Counted from the first letter of the stretch, positions 36,079-44,309 are shown. The stretch: DNA of 64,000 nucleotides from Magnetococcales bacterium (GCA_011089965.1 JAANAU010000009.1:43156-107155); one strand, 5' to 3'. Notes: generated by a model not told the origin, from the sequence alone. Translations and numbers: made by a program.

Positions 36079-37520
36079 TGCAATTTGTCTCCCAAAAGAA
36101 ACTCCAGCGCCTGATCCAGTCGGATGTGCGGCGGAGTTGGACCTTCGGCATCCGGAGGACGACGCGGTTCAAATTCCATGAAGTGAAAACGGTGCGCGCC
36201 CCACTCATCGGCCTCCGGCAAAGCGTCCGGGATCTCACCGGGAAAGAGCAGCGTCTCCCGTTCCCGGCCTTTGGGGGTGCCCTGCACGAACGACAGACGG
36301 CGACCGTTATGGTCCCGCTGCACCGTGCGGGTGCAGCGCAAGGCGGCCATGGCCTGGGATTGGATCTCCACCCCCAGAAAGGCCGCATCATTGGCCGAAC
36401 GGGCCACCAGACGTCGCAAGAGTCGTTCCATGTTTTGGTGCTGGTTGGCTGCCACATAATCGGCCTTGGTGGCCGCAAAGAGCAGACGGTCGATGCGCGG
36501 ACTGAACAGCCGGGTCAACAGGCTCGACGGGCCGCGTTTGAAATTCTCCAGAATCGCTTCCAAAGAGGTGTGCATGTCGGCAAAGGCGGTTGGACCCCGG
36601 TTCAAGGCACCCAGAAGATCCAGCAGCACGATTTGACGATCAAACCGGGAGAAGTGGCGTTTCAGAAACCCTTCGGCCACCAGTTTCTGGTAGGACTCAA
36701 ACCGTTTGACCATGGCCTCGCGGATGGATCCGGCCTTCACCCCGTCCGCGCCAGGCGGAGGCAGGGGACAGAAGGTGAGCAGCGGTGCCCCTTTCAGATC
36801 GCCGGGAATGGTGAACCGTCCGGGTTGCAGAAAGGTCAGGCCCACCTGCGGTTTTTTGCAGGCCAGCAGAAAATCGGTATACAGCTCTGCGACCTGGCGC
36901 ACCACCTCGTCATTGGCCGGGTCCGAAGGGTTCAAATGGTGGGTCAGATGGTCAAGCCAGCGGGCAGCCAGCGTGCGTCTGGGTTCCTCTTCGCACAGCT
37001 TCAGGGTAAAGGCGGACCAGGAGTCAAAGGAGTGCTTGAGCATCGGCAGATCGAGCAGCCACTCTCCCGGATAGTCGATGATGTCGAGATACAGGGTGGC
37101 CGAGGTGGAGAGTTTGCGGCTCAACATGCCAGCCGGACGAAAACGGATCGCCAGGCGGATTTCGCTCAAGGATTCGGTGGGAACCGGCCAGGTGGGTTTG
37201 TGGGCCAGCAGGGCGCGGATGTAGCGTTCATAGGAGAAGGTGGGGATGTCCAGATCGGGTTGGGGCATGATGCGCGTGCCGAGCAACCGTTCTTCATCCG
37301 CCACCTTCAAAGCGGGCAGATTGGAGCCTTGCAGGGCATGGAGCAGATGGTGGATCAGGGTGGTGGTGAACACGGTCTTGCCGCTCTGGTTCAGACCGGT
37401 CACAGCCAGACGCACCGTGCGATCCAGAGAGAGATGCCACCAGTCGTCCAACTGGCTGCCGATCTGTCCCACCTGACGTGACAGCCGCTCCGGGGTCCAA
37501 TCCTTTAAAATTTTTTTCAT
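36075..37520 (-). CDS. ycjX: YcjX-like (DUF463) P-loop GTPase-like protein
   Basis: A 481-residue cytoplasmic protein. The P-loop is VRLAVTGLNQSGKTVFTTTL (GLNQSGKT), with ATLYLDIIDYPGEWLLDLPM as the switch/Walker-B region and the late specificity segment LLFAATKADYVAANQHQNME. These are the DUF463 hallmarks. YcjX is a dynamin-like or Ras-like NTPase linked to envelope stress. It overlaps both neighbours by ATGA (ycjF downstream, the coiled-coil gene upstream), so the operon is translationally coupled throughout this part. Confidence 0.9.
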   Translation of the reverse strand: MKKILKDWTPERLSRQVGQIGSQLDDWWHLSLDRTVRLAVTGLNQSGKTVFTTTLIHHLLHALQGSNLPALKVADEERLLGTRIMPQPDLDIPTFSYERYIRALLAHKPTWPVPTESLSEIRLAIRFRPAGMLSRKLSTSATLYLDIIDYPGEWLLDLPMLKHSFDSWSAFTLKLCEEEPRRTLAARWLDHLTHHLNPSDPANDEVVRQVAELYTDFLLACKKPQVGLTFLQPGRFTIPGDLKGAPLLTFCPLPPPGADGVKAGSIREAMVKRFESYQKLVAEGFLKRHFSRFDRQIVLLDLLGALNRGPTAFADMHTSLEAILENFKRGPSSLLTRLFSPRIDRLLFAATKADYVAANQHQNMERLLRRLVARSANDAAFLGVEIQSQAMAALRCTRTVQRDHNGRRLSFVQGTPKGRERETLLFPGEIPDALPEADEWGAHRFHFMEFEPRRPPDAEGPTPPHIRLDQALEFLLGDKLQ

Positions 37521-38179
37521 GGTTGAGTCATGCGCGGTTGTGGCAAGGGTTGTCTGGGAGTCCGCTCATCCGGTCCAGGCGCAAGACCGATCCGATTGGC
37601 CAAAGTATGGCGTTCCTGTTCCAGGGTCATGATGCGTTGTTCCCGTTCGTGGAGTTGGGCTTCCAGGGTGGTGCGCATATTGCGGGCAGCTCCTGCTTCC
37701 AGGGTGGCGGCTTCGATGCGGGTGTTGAGCCGGGCGATCTCGGTTTGCAGTTGGGCAACATGGGCGTGCAGACCAGCCTGGTTGGCCATGGTTTGCACCA
37801 TGGTCTGTTCCGGCAGGCCCAGCTCTGCGCGGCGCAGCCGTTCCTGCATGGCGGTGTAACGGGCGCTCAGATCCGCCACCTCACCGCGCAGTGCCGCATT
37901 GCCGGTCCATTCGGCAGCCAGGGAGGGTAGGGGTGCCTGATCCAGATCCGCAGGGTGCGGGGTGGTGGTCCCCCGGATCAACCCCTGAAGGCGCTCCTCC
38001 TTGACCTGCAATCGGGCGCTCAGGGCTGCCAGATCGGCTTTGAGTCGTTGCAGTTCTCCGGTTGTACCGGATGGGGCGGGATGCGGGGTGCGGGTGGCCA
38101 GTACGACCATCAGGAGCAAAAAGAACAGCCCCAGCACCAGATCCACGCCCAGTACGATCACACCCCAGCCAGGTCGCAT
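37517..38179 (-). CDS. MotB/ZorB-like single-span coiled-coil protein without OmpA domain
   Basis: A 220-residue protein. The N-terminal span GVIVLGVDLVLGLFFLLLMV (about 6-28) carries an aspartate at residue 13, placed as in MotB and ZorB ('D-L-x-x-G-L-x-x-x-F-L-L'). The rest is long charged coiled coil (LKADLAALSARLQVKEERLQ, then HVAQLQTEIARLNTRIEAAT) and a proline-rich tail. No OmpA/peptidoglycan-binding domain follows. It starts four bases after the MotA/ZorA-like gene and overlaps ycjX by ATGA. The simplest reading is a stator-type B subunit whose far end binds something other than peptidoglycan. That is inference from one motif and gene order. Confidence 0.6.
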   Translation of the reverse strand: MRPGWGVIVLGVDLVLGLFFLLLMVVLATRTPHPAPSGTTGELQRLKADLAALSARLQVKEERLQGLIRGTTTPHPADLDQAPLPSLAAEWTGNAALRGEVADLSARYTAMQERLRRAELGLPEQTMVQTMANQAGLHAHVAQLQTEIARLNTRIEAATLEAGAARNMRTTLEAQLHEREQRIMTLEQERHTLANRIGLAPGPDERTPRQPLPQPRMTQP

Positions 38180-38183
38180 GCGT

Positions 38184-39596
38184 TCATCCCCCCTTGTGGC
38201 CAGCCTGGCTGCGCTGGCGCAAGAAGCGGTCAAAGAGCTGCGGCAGTCCGGCCTGCTCTGGATCTGGCACCACGATGGCATCCTCCTGCTCCCGATCCAG
38301 TTGGGCGATCACCTGGGAGACCACCTGCTGGTTGTTGTGAGCCAGGCGGGTCAGCAGGTTTTCGGCAGAGCGGGCAAAGGTGCCGGCCATGCGATGGTTG
38401 AAATCCTCCACCGAAACGACCAGGGTTTCCACGGCTTCGCGTCCGGCGCGGATCGAACTTTCGCTCGCCTTGCGGGTCTCTTCGGCCAAAGCACTCAAGC
38501 CGTTGAGGCTGGCAGACTGTTTTTCCAGGGCATGAGAGGCTGATTCCAGCCGGTCGATGATGCGCATCCAGGACTCCTGTTCCGAGCGGGTGCGGGGCTG
38601 GGAAGGTTCCGCAGAGAGTGCGGTGGCCGGAACCGGCAAAGAGTGCCACTCTTGGGTCAGGTGTTGTCCCAGCTCTTGGATCAACAATCGGCCTTCGGTA
38701 CGCAGTGCCTCGATCAGAGGTTGCCAGCTTTCCGGTGGGATGGCCGGATGGGGGGTGGCGGGGATGGTTTCCGGAGAGACCAAAGGTGCGGGCCGGGTGG
38801 CGAGGGTGGTCAGCAGATTGGTCTCCAGGGTGTCCAGCCGGGAACGGATCTGTCCACCGATCTCCCGGATCAGGCGCAGCAGTGCATCCGGGGATTGGCT
38901 GGATGTGTGGCGCTCCTGTTGGAGTTGTTCGGGGGTGATGTACTCCAGACGTGTTTCCAGTTGGGTGCAGAGAAGGTGGAGTGCCCGGGTGATCTGGTGG
39001 TGCCAGGCACCGAGACGCCAGTGGATGGCCCAGGCCGAAGCAAATCCGGCCATGGAGGTGAGCAGCTTGAATCCGGCCATGGCCAGCACGGTTTGCAAAG
39101 CCTGACGGGAGGTTTCGGGATCGTGGGTGGTCAGGTCGCGTACTGCATAATGCCATGCGATCAGCAGGCCAATGAAGGTGCAGAACAGACCCGAACCAGC
39201 CAATATGGTTGGGAGCGTGCGCAGGCGTGCCACGGGCAGATGGTGGTCGAGCAGTGCTTTGGTGTGCAGAAATTGCTCCGGGCGCTGGGTGTGCAGGATG
39301 ACCGGTCGCACCGCCTCGCCGTGGAGCAGGGTGGCGGCAAAGCGGTTCCAGCCTGGACGCAGATCCGGAAACTGCTCCATGGCCGTCTCCAACAGGGGAA
39401 AGTGGCCATAAAAGGCGGCCGGGGTCTCGGGAGTGGTATCCAGGTGGGCGCGTGCGCTTTGGATCTGATCCAGCAGCGGGGCCAGAATGGTCTGTCGCAC
39501 CGGCCACCAGCGCGCCAGTGCCACCAGGGGGAAAAGCGCGGCAATCAGCCAGGCTGTGGCGGCATGGTTGAGGAGAGCGAGGATCCAGTCAGACAT
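38184..39596 (-). CDS. MotA/ExbB/ZorA-like membrane protein with long cytoplasmic tail
   Basis: A 470-residue protein. TM1 is at about 6-28 (TAWLIAALFPLVALARWW). A 100-residue cytoplasmic segment follows, then TM2 (LPTILAGSGLFCTFIGLLIA) and TM3 (FKLLTSMAGFASAWAIHWRL). The 'P-x-x-x-x-G-x-G-L-x-x-T-F-x-G-L' block is the pattern of the MotA/TolQ/ExbB channel and of ZorA. After TM3 come about 270 residues of predicted helix and coiled coil, as in the ZorA tail. It would form a proton channel with the following single-span protein. It starts 18 bp after parA. No zorC, zorD or zorE is present, so it is not classical Zorya. Confidence 0.7.
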   Translation of the reverse strand: MSDWILALLNHAATAWLIAALFPLVALARWWPVRQTILAPLLDQIQSARAHLDTTPETPAAFYGHFPLLETAMEQFPDLRPGWNRFAATLLHGEAVRPVILHTQRPEQFLHTKALLDHHLPVARLRTLPTILAGSGLFCTFIGLLIAWHYAVRDLTTHDPETSRQALQTVLAMAGFKLLTSMAGFASAWAIHWRLGAWHHQITRALHLLCTQLETRLEYITPEQLQQERHTSSQSPDALLRLIREIGGQIRSRLDTLETNLLTTLATRPAPLVSPETIPATPHPAIPPESWQPLIEALRTEGRLLIQELGQHLTQEWHSLPVPATALSAEPSQPRTRSEQESWMRIIDRLESASHALEKQSASLNGLSALAEETRKASESSIRAGREAVETLVVSVEDFNHRMAGTFARSAENLLTRLAHNNQQVVSQVIAQLDREQEDAIVVPDPEQAGLPQLFDRFLRQRSQAGHKGG

Positions 39597-39614
39597 GACG
39601 CAACTCCATGGCCG

Positions 39615-40508
39615 TCAGCCGGGTGCACCAGCGGGTTGAGGTTCCAGGGCGTGCCAGCGGCGCAACGTCTCTCCCACCACGGCCTTCACATGGGGGTAGT
39701 AGCCGCCATAGCGTTCGCGCAGCGAGATGCCGGGTGCCAGATCCTGGTCCGTGGCAGTGGTCAGGGCCTGGGCATGGGGCAGGATCTGTTCAAAAAGCGG
39801 GATCTCCAGGTTGGATGAGAGTTCCTGCATGGGTGCGATGTTGCGTTGATATTGCTGACCCCGTTTGTCCACCCGGTTGAGCACCATGCCCAGAAACACC
39901 GGACGCACCCCATCTCCCTGGGTACGGGCATAGGCGATCATGTCCAGAGTGGCGGGCATGGCGTCAATGGAGAAACGGGAGACCTCCACGGGTGTCAATA
40001 CGGCGTCACTGAAGATCAAACCATTGACGGCCAGCAGATGACGCGGGTCGATGTTGCCTGGCAGATCCAGCAGTGCCAGGTCATAGCGCCGTGCCAATTC
40101 CGGGCGCAGCCGCTCACGCAGCGTGGTCAAACGGTGCAAGGGATTGGTCTCAAAGGCAAAGGTCTGCTCCCGGTCCGTGACCATCACATCCACGGGCACG
40201 ATGGCGCGGGCGCGTCCGGTGCCGGGATTGTTGGGACGTTGAAACAGGAACTGCTCCCAGGCGATGGGGCGTCCCCGTTCCAGTTTTTCGGCCAGGTTTC
40301 CCAGGGTGTGACCACTGGTGCGTGCCGCGTGCAGACCGTTGCGGCCCAGGAGTGCGGCGCTGCTGGATCCTTGTGGATCCAGATCCAGTACCACCACCTT
40401 CAAAGGACGGCCACGCACCGCCAGGGTGGCGAGAAAATCGGCCATGAATACGGTCAAGGTCGATTTGCCCACGCCCCCTTTGTTGTTGTAAATGGCAATG
40501 GCGTACAT
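39615..40508 (-). CDS. ParA/MinD-type ATPase, first gene of the MotAB-like/YcjXF operon
   Basis: A 297-residue ATPase. The deviant Walker A is YNNKGGVGKSTLTVFMADFL, Walker A' is VVVLDLDPQGSSSAALLG, and YDLALLDLPGNIDPRHLLAV is Walker B. ParA-type proteins position cargo on the nucleoid or membrane; no parB or parS-like site is seen. The MYAIAIYNNKG start at 40508 fits the family; the longer frame is unlikely to be coding. The same-strand MotA-like gene follows by 18 bp. A 106 bp divergent region separates it from the small gene at 40615. Confidence 0.85.
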   Translation of the reverse strand: MYAIAIYNNKGGVGKSTLTVFMADFLATLAVRGRPLKVVVLDLDPQGSSSAALLGRNGLHAARTSGHTLGNLAEKLERGRPIAWEQFLFQRPNNPGTGRARAIVPVDVMVTDREQTFAFETNPLHRLTTLRERLRPELARRYDLALLDLPGNIDPRHLLAVNGLIFSDAVLTPVEVSRFSIDAMPATLDMIAYARTQGDGVRPVFLGMVLNRVDKRGQQYQRNIAPMQELSSNLEIPLFEQILPHAQALTTATDQDLAPGISLRERYGGYYPHVKAVVGETLRRWHALEPQPAGAPG

Positions 40509-40614
40509 CCTTTTTGGACCTGCCAGTCTGGTGCAGAAGGTTTGCTGAGTTGGCATCAGTGTTGCATTAATATTCTTCGATTCTATGGATACACCAGCAT
40601 CGAAGGAGAACGCC

Positions 40615-40806
40615 ATGAGCCGTGAAGTCCAGTCATTGCAAGAAAAGGTCAATTTCCTGCGCCAGAATCCCCATGTCTATGACATTGTTTCCGCCCATTG
40701 CGGTGTCAGGGATCTGACCAATCTCCAGGGAGTCAGTCCCAGCGCCATGCAGCGGGTGCAACGTTATGTCGACTATTATTACGGGATCTTTGCCTTTCCT
40801 TATTGA
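40615..40806 (+). CDS. Small hypothetical protein (63 residues)
   Basis: A small basic-to-neutral protein beginning MSREVQSLQEKVNFLRQNPH, with VYDIVSAHCGVRDLTNLQGV in the middle and ending YYYGIFAFPY. It has a strong AAGGAGAA ribosome site seven bases before the ATG, which supports coding and decides this start over an ATG ten codons earlier. It is the only + strand gene between two minus-strand operons, divergent from parA and convergent with the Met-rich membrane gene. Family unknown. Confidence 0.6.
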   Translation: MSREVQSLQEKVNFLRQNPHVYDIVSAHCGVRDLTNLQGVSPSAMQRVQRYVDYYYGIFAFPY

Positions 40807-40823
40807 GCTTCCCAGGGGTGTGC

Positions 40824-41552
40824 CTACCAGGGCATGAACCGATTGATGAAACTCATGGGACGTGAGGCATTGTTCATATCGTAACTCATGACATTCATGG
40901 CTCCTGCCATGGAGTGAACCGCCTGACCCATGATCGCCACATTCTGGCTGATCGGGGTCAGGGCGGACATCTTCTGATTGATGTCGCCCATGTTTTTATC
41001 CATGGAGCGCATGCTGCCGTTCATGGTGGTCACATTCTGGTTCATGCTGGTGACGCTGCCATTCATCGCATTGATCGAACCGGTCATATTCTCCATATTT
41101 TCCGCCATGTTCTGCATATCCACCGACATGGTCTCCATGTTGTCGCTGATGTACTCCAGATGGGTGGACATCACCTCGATGTGATTGGAGAGCGTGCTGA
41201 TATTGTTGGACAGGCTTCCCATGTTGACCCCCATTTTCGGATCAATGGAGGAGGCCATGGTGCGGATATCCTGGGTCAGGCTGTAGATCAGAAAGAATCC
41301 ATACATGGCCAGGATGATGAAGGCAAAGAGCGACGGGTAGACGATCAGTTCCCAGCGTCGGGCGCTTTTGTCAAAGCTTTTGGCGAAATCAGACAGGATC
41401 ATGGCCGAGCATTCACCGCACTCCCGGTAGCGACCTGCCGGGACAATCGGCAGGTTGGGCGGATTTTGCCGGCTTTGGGTTGGATTTTTCCCGTCGGCAG
41501 ATTCCGGGCAGTGCGGACCCCGTGAGGGCTGAGAGTTGGAGGTATCCGTCAT
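40824..41552 (-). CDS. Methionine-rich single-span membrane protein paired with ParA
   Basis: A 242-residue protein. The cytoplasmic N-terminus (about 70 residues) contains a CGEC pair. One span (YPSLFAFIILAMYGFFLIYS) follows, then about 150 residues of Met/Asn/Ser-rich helix in near-heptad register (NMETMSVDMQNMAENMENM and similar). It ends FINRFMPW. I recall related Met-rich proteins in sulfur-oxidising gammaproteobacteria but no defined function. It begins three bases after the parA stop, with AAGGAG upstream, so the two are coupled. A receptor or adaptor for the ParA ATPase is the natural guess. Confidence 0.65.
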   Translation of the reverse strand: MTDTSNSQPSRGPHCPESADGKNPTQSRQNPPNLPIVPAGRYRECGECSAMILSDFAKSFDKSARRWELIVYPSLFAFIILAMYGFFLIYSLTQDIRTMASSIDPKMGVNMGSLSNNISTLSNHIEVMSTHLEYISDNMETMSVDMQNMAENMENMTGSINAMNGSVTSMNQNVTTMNGSMRSMDKNMGDINQKMSALTPISQNVAIMGQAVHSMAGAMNVMSYDMNNASRPMSFINRFMPW

Positions 41553-41555
41553 GGA

Positions 41556-42230
41556 TCAGGCTCCTTTGGGGGTGGGCGGTGGGAGTGTGGCATCATTCAG
41601 GTGCGGGTAGAGGAGACCCGCCAGTTCCAGAAACTCCTGGGAAGCCTTGCTGCCCGGGGCCAGTTCAAAGACGGCGCGTCCTTCGCTGAACGAACGTCGA
41701 TAGGCCGTGCGTTGGGCGATCCGGGTGGGCAGTATGGTCACTCCCGGCAAGGTGGCCAGGGCTGCCTCGGTTTCGTTGGACTCTTTCAGCATGGGATGGG
41801 TATCGGCACGGTTGACGAACAGCAGGATTTCCGGTCGTTTGCCTCGTGCGGTTGCGGTCTCTTTGACCAGTTCCAGAAAGCGGGCTGTGGACCACACATC
41901 GGCCTGACTGGGGGGGACTGGCGAGAGGATGCGATCTGCCTGACCAATCGCCTGGCGCATGGCCCAGAGGTTGGAGGCTCCCACATCCACCAGCACTTCT
42001 CCCGGATGTTTGGCCATGATGCGTATCGGATCGCTTTCAGAGCGATAGACCGGGAAGTCCGGGGTCACCCCTTCTTCCCGTCGTACCTCGATGGCATCGC
42101 TGAGTGTGGCTTGTGGATCCAGATCAAAGGTCACCACATCCATACCCCGACGTGCCAGCCAGACGGCCAGATTGAAGGTGATGGTGCTTTTGCCGCAACC
42201 GCCTTTCAGGTTCCCCACGACGGTGATCAT
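41556..42230 (-). CDS. ParA-family ATPase (second copy, McdA/MinD-like)
   Basis: A 224-residue ATPase beginning MITVVGNLKGGCGKSTITFN, with cysteine within the deviant Walker A. Further motifs are VVTFDLDPQATLSDAIEVRR and PGEVLVDVGASNLWAM. A strong AAGGGAG ribosome site precedes ATG 42230. It is short, like McdA and orphan ParAs that position protein cargo instead of DNA. It is coupled to the Met-rich membrane protein. No parB gene is nearby. The cargo is unknown. Confidence 0.85.
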   Translation of the reverse strand: MITVVGNLKGGCGKSTITFNLAVWLARRGMDVVTFDLDPQATLSDAIEVRREEGVTPDFPVYRSESDPIRIMAKHPGEVLVDVGASNLWAMRQAIGQADRILSPVPPSQADVWSTARFLELVKETATARGKRPEILLFVNRADTHPMLKESNETEAALATLPGVTILPTRIAQRTAYRRSFSEGRAVFELAPGSKASQEFLELAGLLYPHLNDATLPPPTPKGA

Positions 42231-42352
42231 GCTCTCCCTTTTTTGTTCCGGCTGAAGCGTTTTCCAGGGCAAATTCCGAGAAGGTTCTTTTTACGCAATT
42301 ATTGTCAGGAATACAAGTGGCGACCGTTTCGCGTCCGTTTCTTGAGAGGCAG

Positions 42353-42580
42353 TTTGGTGATTCCTGAGCCGAGTATGAATATCCAAGGATTGAAAGAAAA
42401 GAGGGGGTCTGGGGGATTCATCCCAAGGGTTTTAATGTTTGAATGTTTTAATGTTTAAAGAATAATTTATTAATATTTTTATTAAAAAGAAAAAAGATTG
42501 AAAAGATTAAAGTCCCAGGGGTTTCACCCCTGGACCCCACCAGGGGGGTAACCCCCCTGGACCCCTGATCATGGTGTATG
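42353..42580 (+). repeat. Hairpin intergenic repeat, copy E
   Basis: It starts TTTGGTGATTCCTGAGCCGA (42353) and has the A-run, a damaged first hairpin (GGGGGATTCATCCCAAGG), an A/T-rich middle, and intact CCCAGGGGTTTCACCCCTGG and GGGGGGTAACCCCCC hairpins. No matching GGAATCACCAA is seen on the right, so this end is lost. It lies in the 415 bp gap between the parA start and the globule-like gene stop. Confidence 0.88.
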
Positions 42581-42644
42581 AGTGGCGAAAAAAAAAAAGG
42601 CGACTCTTGCGAGTCGCCCCTCTCTTCCTTGGCTGTCAGGCCAC

Positions 42645-43082
42645 TCACCTGGCCGGTTTGGCTGCCGGAGCCGCTTCAGCCGCCGGAGCTTGCGGAGCAT
42701 ATCCCCAGGCACCCTGAGGCGGCGGGGGCGGAGGATAACCATAACCATAGCCAGGACCATAACCATAAGGTGCCCAGCCATTGTTCCAGCCATTGTTGTT
42801 GTTCCAACCGTTGTTCCAACCGTTGGAGTTGTTCCAGTTGTTGTTGCCACTGCCGACAGCATCGCCACTCATGTTGAAGCCAAAATTGCCATTGGCGCGA
42901 CCATTGCCGTTGCCCCAACCGTTGTTGCCCCAATTGTTGCCCCAGTTGTTGTTGTTGTTGCCCCAGCCGTTGTTCCAACCCGGCCCGTTGTTACCCCACC
43001 ATGCGGATGCTTCCGGTGCCGTCAGCAGAGCACCACCACCGATCAGGACCGCAACTGCCAGTACCTTCAGACCTGTTTTCAT
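42645..43082 (-). CDS. Exported Asn/Gly/Trp-rich protein, sulfur-globule-protein-like (1)
   Basis: A 145-residue protein. Signal peptide: MKTGLKVLAVAVLIGGGALL then TAPEASA. The mature part is built from NNGWGNN-type repeats, a short break (GNGNGRANGNFGFNMSGDAV), further WNNGWNN repeats, a Tyr/Gly/Pro stretch (YGPGYGYGYPPPPPP) and an Ala/Pro tail. This composition and order are those I associate with sulfur globule envelope proteins (Sgp/CV1-3 type), which coat periplasmic sulfur. It is the last of three adjacent exported genes. A generic low-complexity exported protein is the alternative. Confidence 0.55.
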   Translation of the reverse strand: MKTGLKVLAVAVLIGGGALLTAPEASAWWGNNGPGWNNGWGNNNNNWGNNWGNNGWGNGNGRANGNFGFNMSGDAVGSGNNNWNNSNGWNNGWNNNNGWNNGWAPYGYGPGYGYGYPPPPPPQGAWGYAPQAPAAEAAPAAKPAR

Positions 43083-43139
43083 TGTTTTCTCCAATTTATT
43101 TTTGTTATTGATGATTGTCATGAATTCAACCATTGTTTA

Positions 43140-43526
43140 CTACCAGCCACCTGGACCCCAGTTGCCTGGCCCCCAGCCGCCCGGTCCTCCGCTCCAGGGT
43201 CCGCCCCCTCCGAATGGACCCCAGCCATTGCCATTGTTCCAGCCGTTGTTCCAGCCGTTGTTCCACAGATTGTTGCCGTTCCAGAGATTGTTGGCCCAGC
43301 CATCCATGTCACCATCCATGGAGAGGGTGAATTTGCCCCGGCCACGTCCCGTCCCATTGCCCCAGCCGTTGTTGCCCCAGTTGTTGCCCCAATTGTTGTT
43401 GCCCCAACCATTGTTGCCCCAACCATTGTCCCATGGCCCCCACCACGCGGATGCATTTTCCGGGAAGGTGGCTCCCAGGGTAGTCAACAGCCCGGCCACA
43501 GCCAAAAACCGTGCACTCTTTTTCAT
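43140..43526 (-). CDS. Exported Asn/Gly/Trp-rich protein, sulfur-globule-protein-like (2)
   Basis: A 128-residue paralogue of the neighbour. Signal peptide MKKSARFLAVAGLLTTLGAT then FPENASA. The mature protein has WGNNGWGNNNWGNN repeats, a break GNGTGRGRGKFTLSMDGDMD at the same place as in its sister, WNNGWNNGW repeats and a Gly/Pro/Trp tail. The shared signal-repeat-break-repeat plan shows gene duplication. It lies 57 bp from the next gene and 45 bp from the previous one, so a single operon is likely. Confidence 0.55.
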   Translation of the reverse strand: MKKSARFLAVAGLLTTLGATFPENASAWWGPWDNGWGNNGWGNNNWGNNWGNNGWGNGTGRGRGKFTLSMDGDMDGWANNLWNGNNLWNNGWNNGWNNGNGWGPFGGGGPWSGGPGGWGPGNWGPGGW

Positions 43527-43571
43527 GTTGAGCCTCCTTGTCCCAAAAGTGAAACCTGTTTGCTCTTCGGG

Positions 43572-44309
43572 TTACCACCAACTGCCACGACGTCCGCCCC
43601 AATGGGGGCCATAACCGCGTCCTCCCCCATACGGATCCTCACGCCAGGGAGCAAACTCCCGTGGGGAGTCTGGTGGTTGATCATAGTAGGTTGGGTCATG
43701 CCACCGACGTTCGCTGCGCGGATCATGCGGCGGCTCATACGTTTCCCAGGGTGCCAGTCCTGCCCCGTAGTAGCCACGGCCCCGCTCCCAGTTGTAATCC
43801 GCAGCCCAGCCATACGGTCCCGGTTCAGACCATCCGTTGCGATACGGATGGTGCGGTCGTCCATAATAGGGGTTTCCACCCCACAACTCCGGCTCCATCA
43901 GATACGGGTTGCTGGTGGCACCCCAAGGATCATACAGCGGAACCTGCCGGATCACCTCGCGGCCTTCACCCCGATAGCCCCGTTGGCCCTCTTCATCTTC
44001 ACGCCAGTAACCACGTCGGGATGGTTCCATATATTCACGGTTGCGGTTTTCTCCCCGCCATCCCTCGCCAGGTTCGTTCCGTTCCGGATTGTTTTTCATT
44101 TCGCGCATGAACGATCCCATGAATTTTCCCATGCGTTGTCCCATCTCCGTGGCATCCCCCTGATCTGCCGCAATGCCCATCATGTTCGGTTTCAAGGAGG
44201 TCATGGTCGGAGTCATCCCTTCTGCTGCTGCTTTCTGGGTCATGGTCAGCCAACTCAGGGCCATGGCCAGAACAATGCTTTGACTTTTATAATAATTGGA
44301 TTTCCTCAT
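43572..44309 (-). CDS. Exported Tyr/Trp/Arg-rich low-complexity protein
   Basis: A 245-residue protein. Signal peptide (QSIVLAMALSWLTMTQKAAA) followed by a Met-rich helix (GQRMGKFMGSFMREMKNN), then a long acidic/basic Trp/Tyr/Gly/Pro-rich region (ADYNWERGRGYYGAGLAPWE) ending GGRRGSWW. It is the first gene of the set with the two globule-like proteins, so a shared envelope or globule role is plausible. I know no named family for it. The 200 bp upstream, to the next minus-strand stop, is AT-rich and should contain the operon promoter. Confidence 0.5.
   Translation of the reverse strand: MRKSNYYKSQSIVLAMALSWLTMTQKAAAEGMTPTMTSLKPNMMGIAADQGDATEMGQRMGKFMGSFMREMKNNPERNEPGEGWRGENRNREYMEPSRRGYWREDEEGQRGYRGEGREVIRQVPLYDPWGATSNPYLMEPELWGGNPYYGRPHHPYRNGWSEPGPYGWAADYNWERGRGYYGAGLAPWETYEPPHDPRSERRWHDPTYYDQPPDSPREFAPWREDPYGGGRGYGPHWGGRRGSWW

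Noticed and set aside
35038..40508. Canonical Zorya defence system
   Set aside because: The MotA/MotB-like pair is suggestive, but the B subunit lacks OmpA and no ZorC, ZorD or ZorE homologue is encoded; the partners are YcjX, YcjF and ParA.
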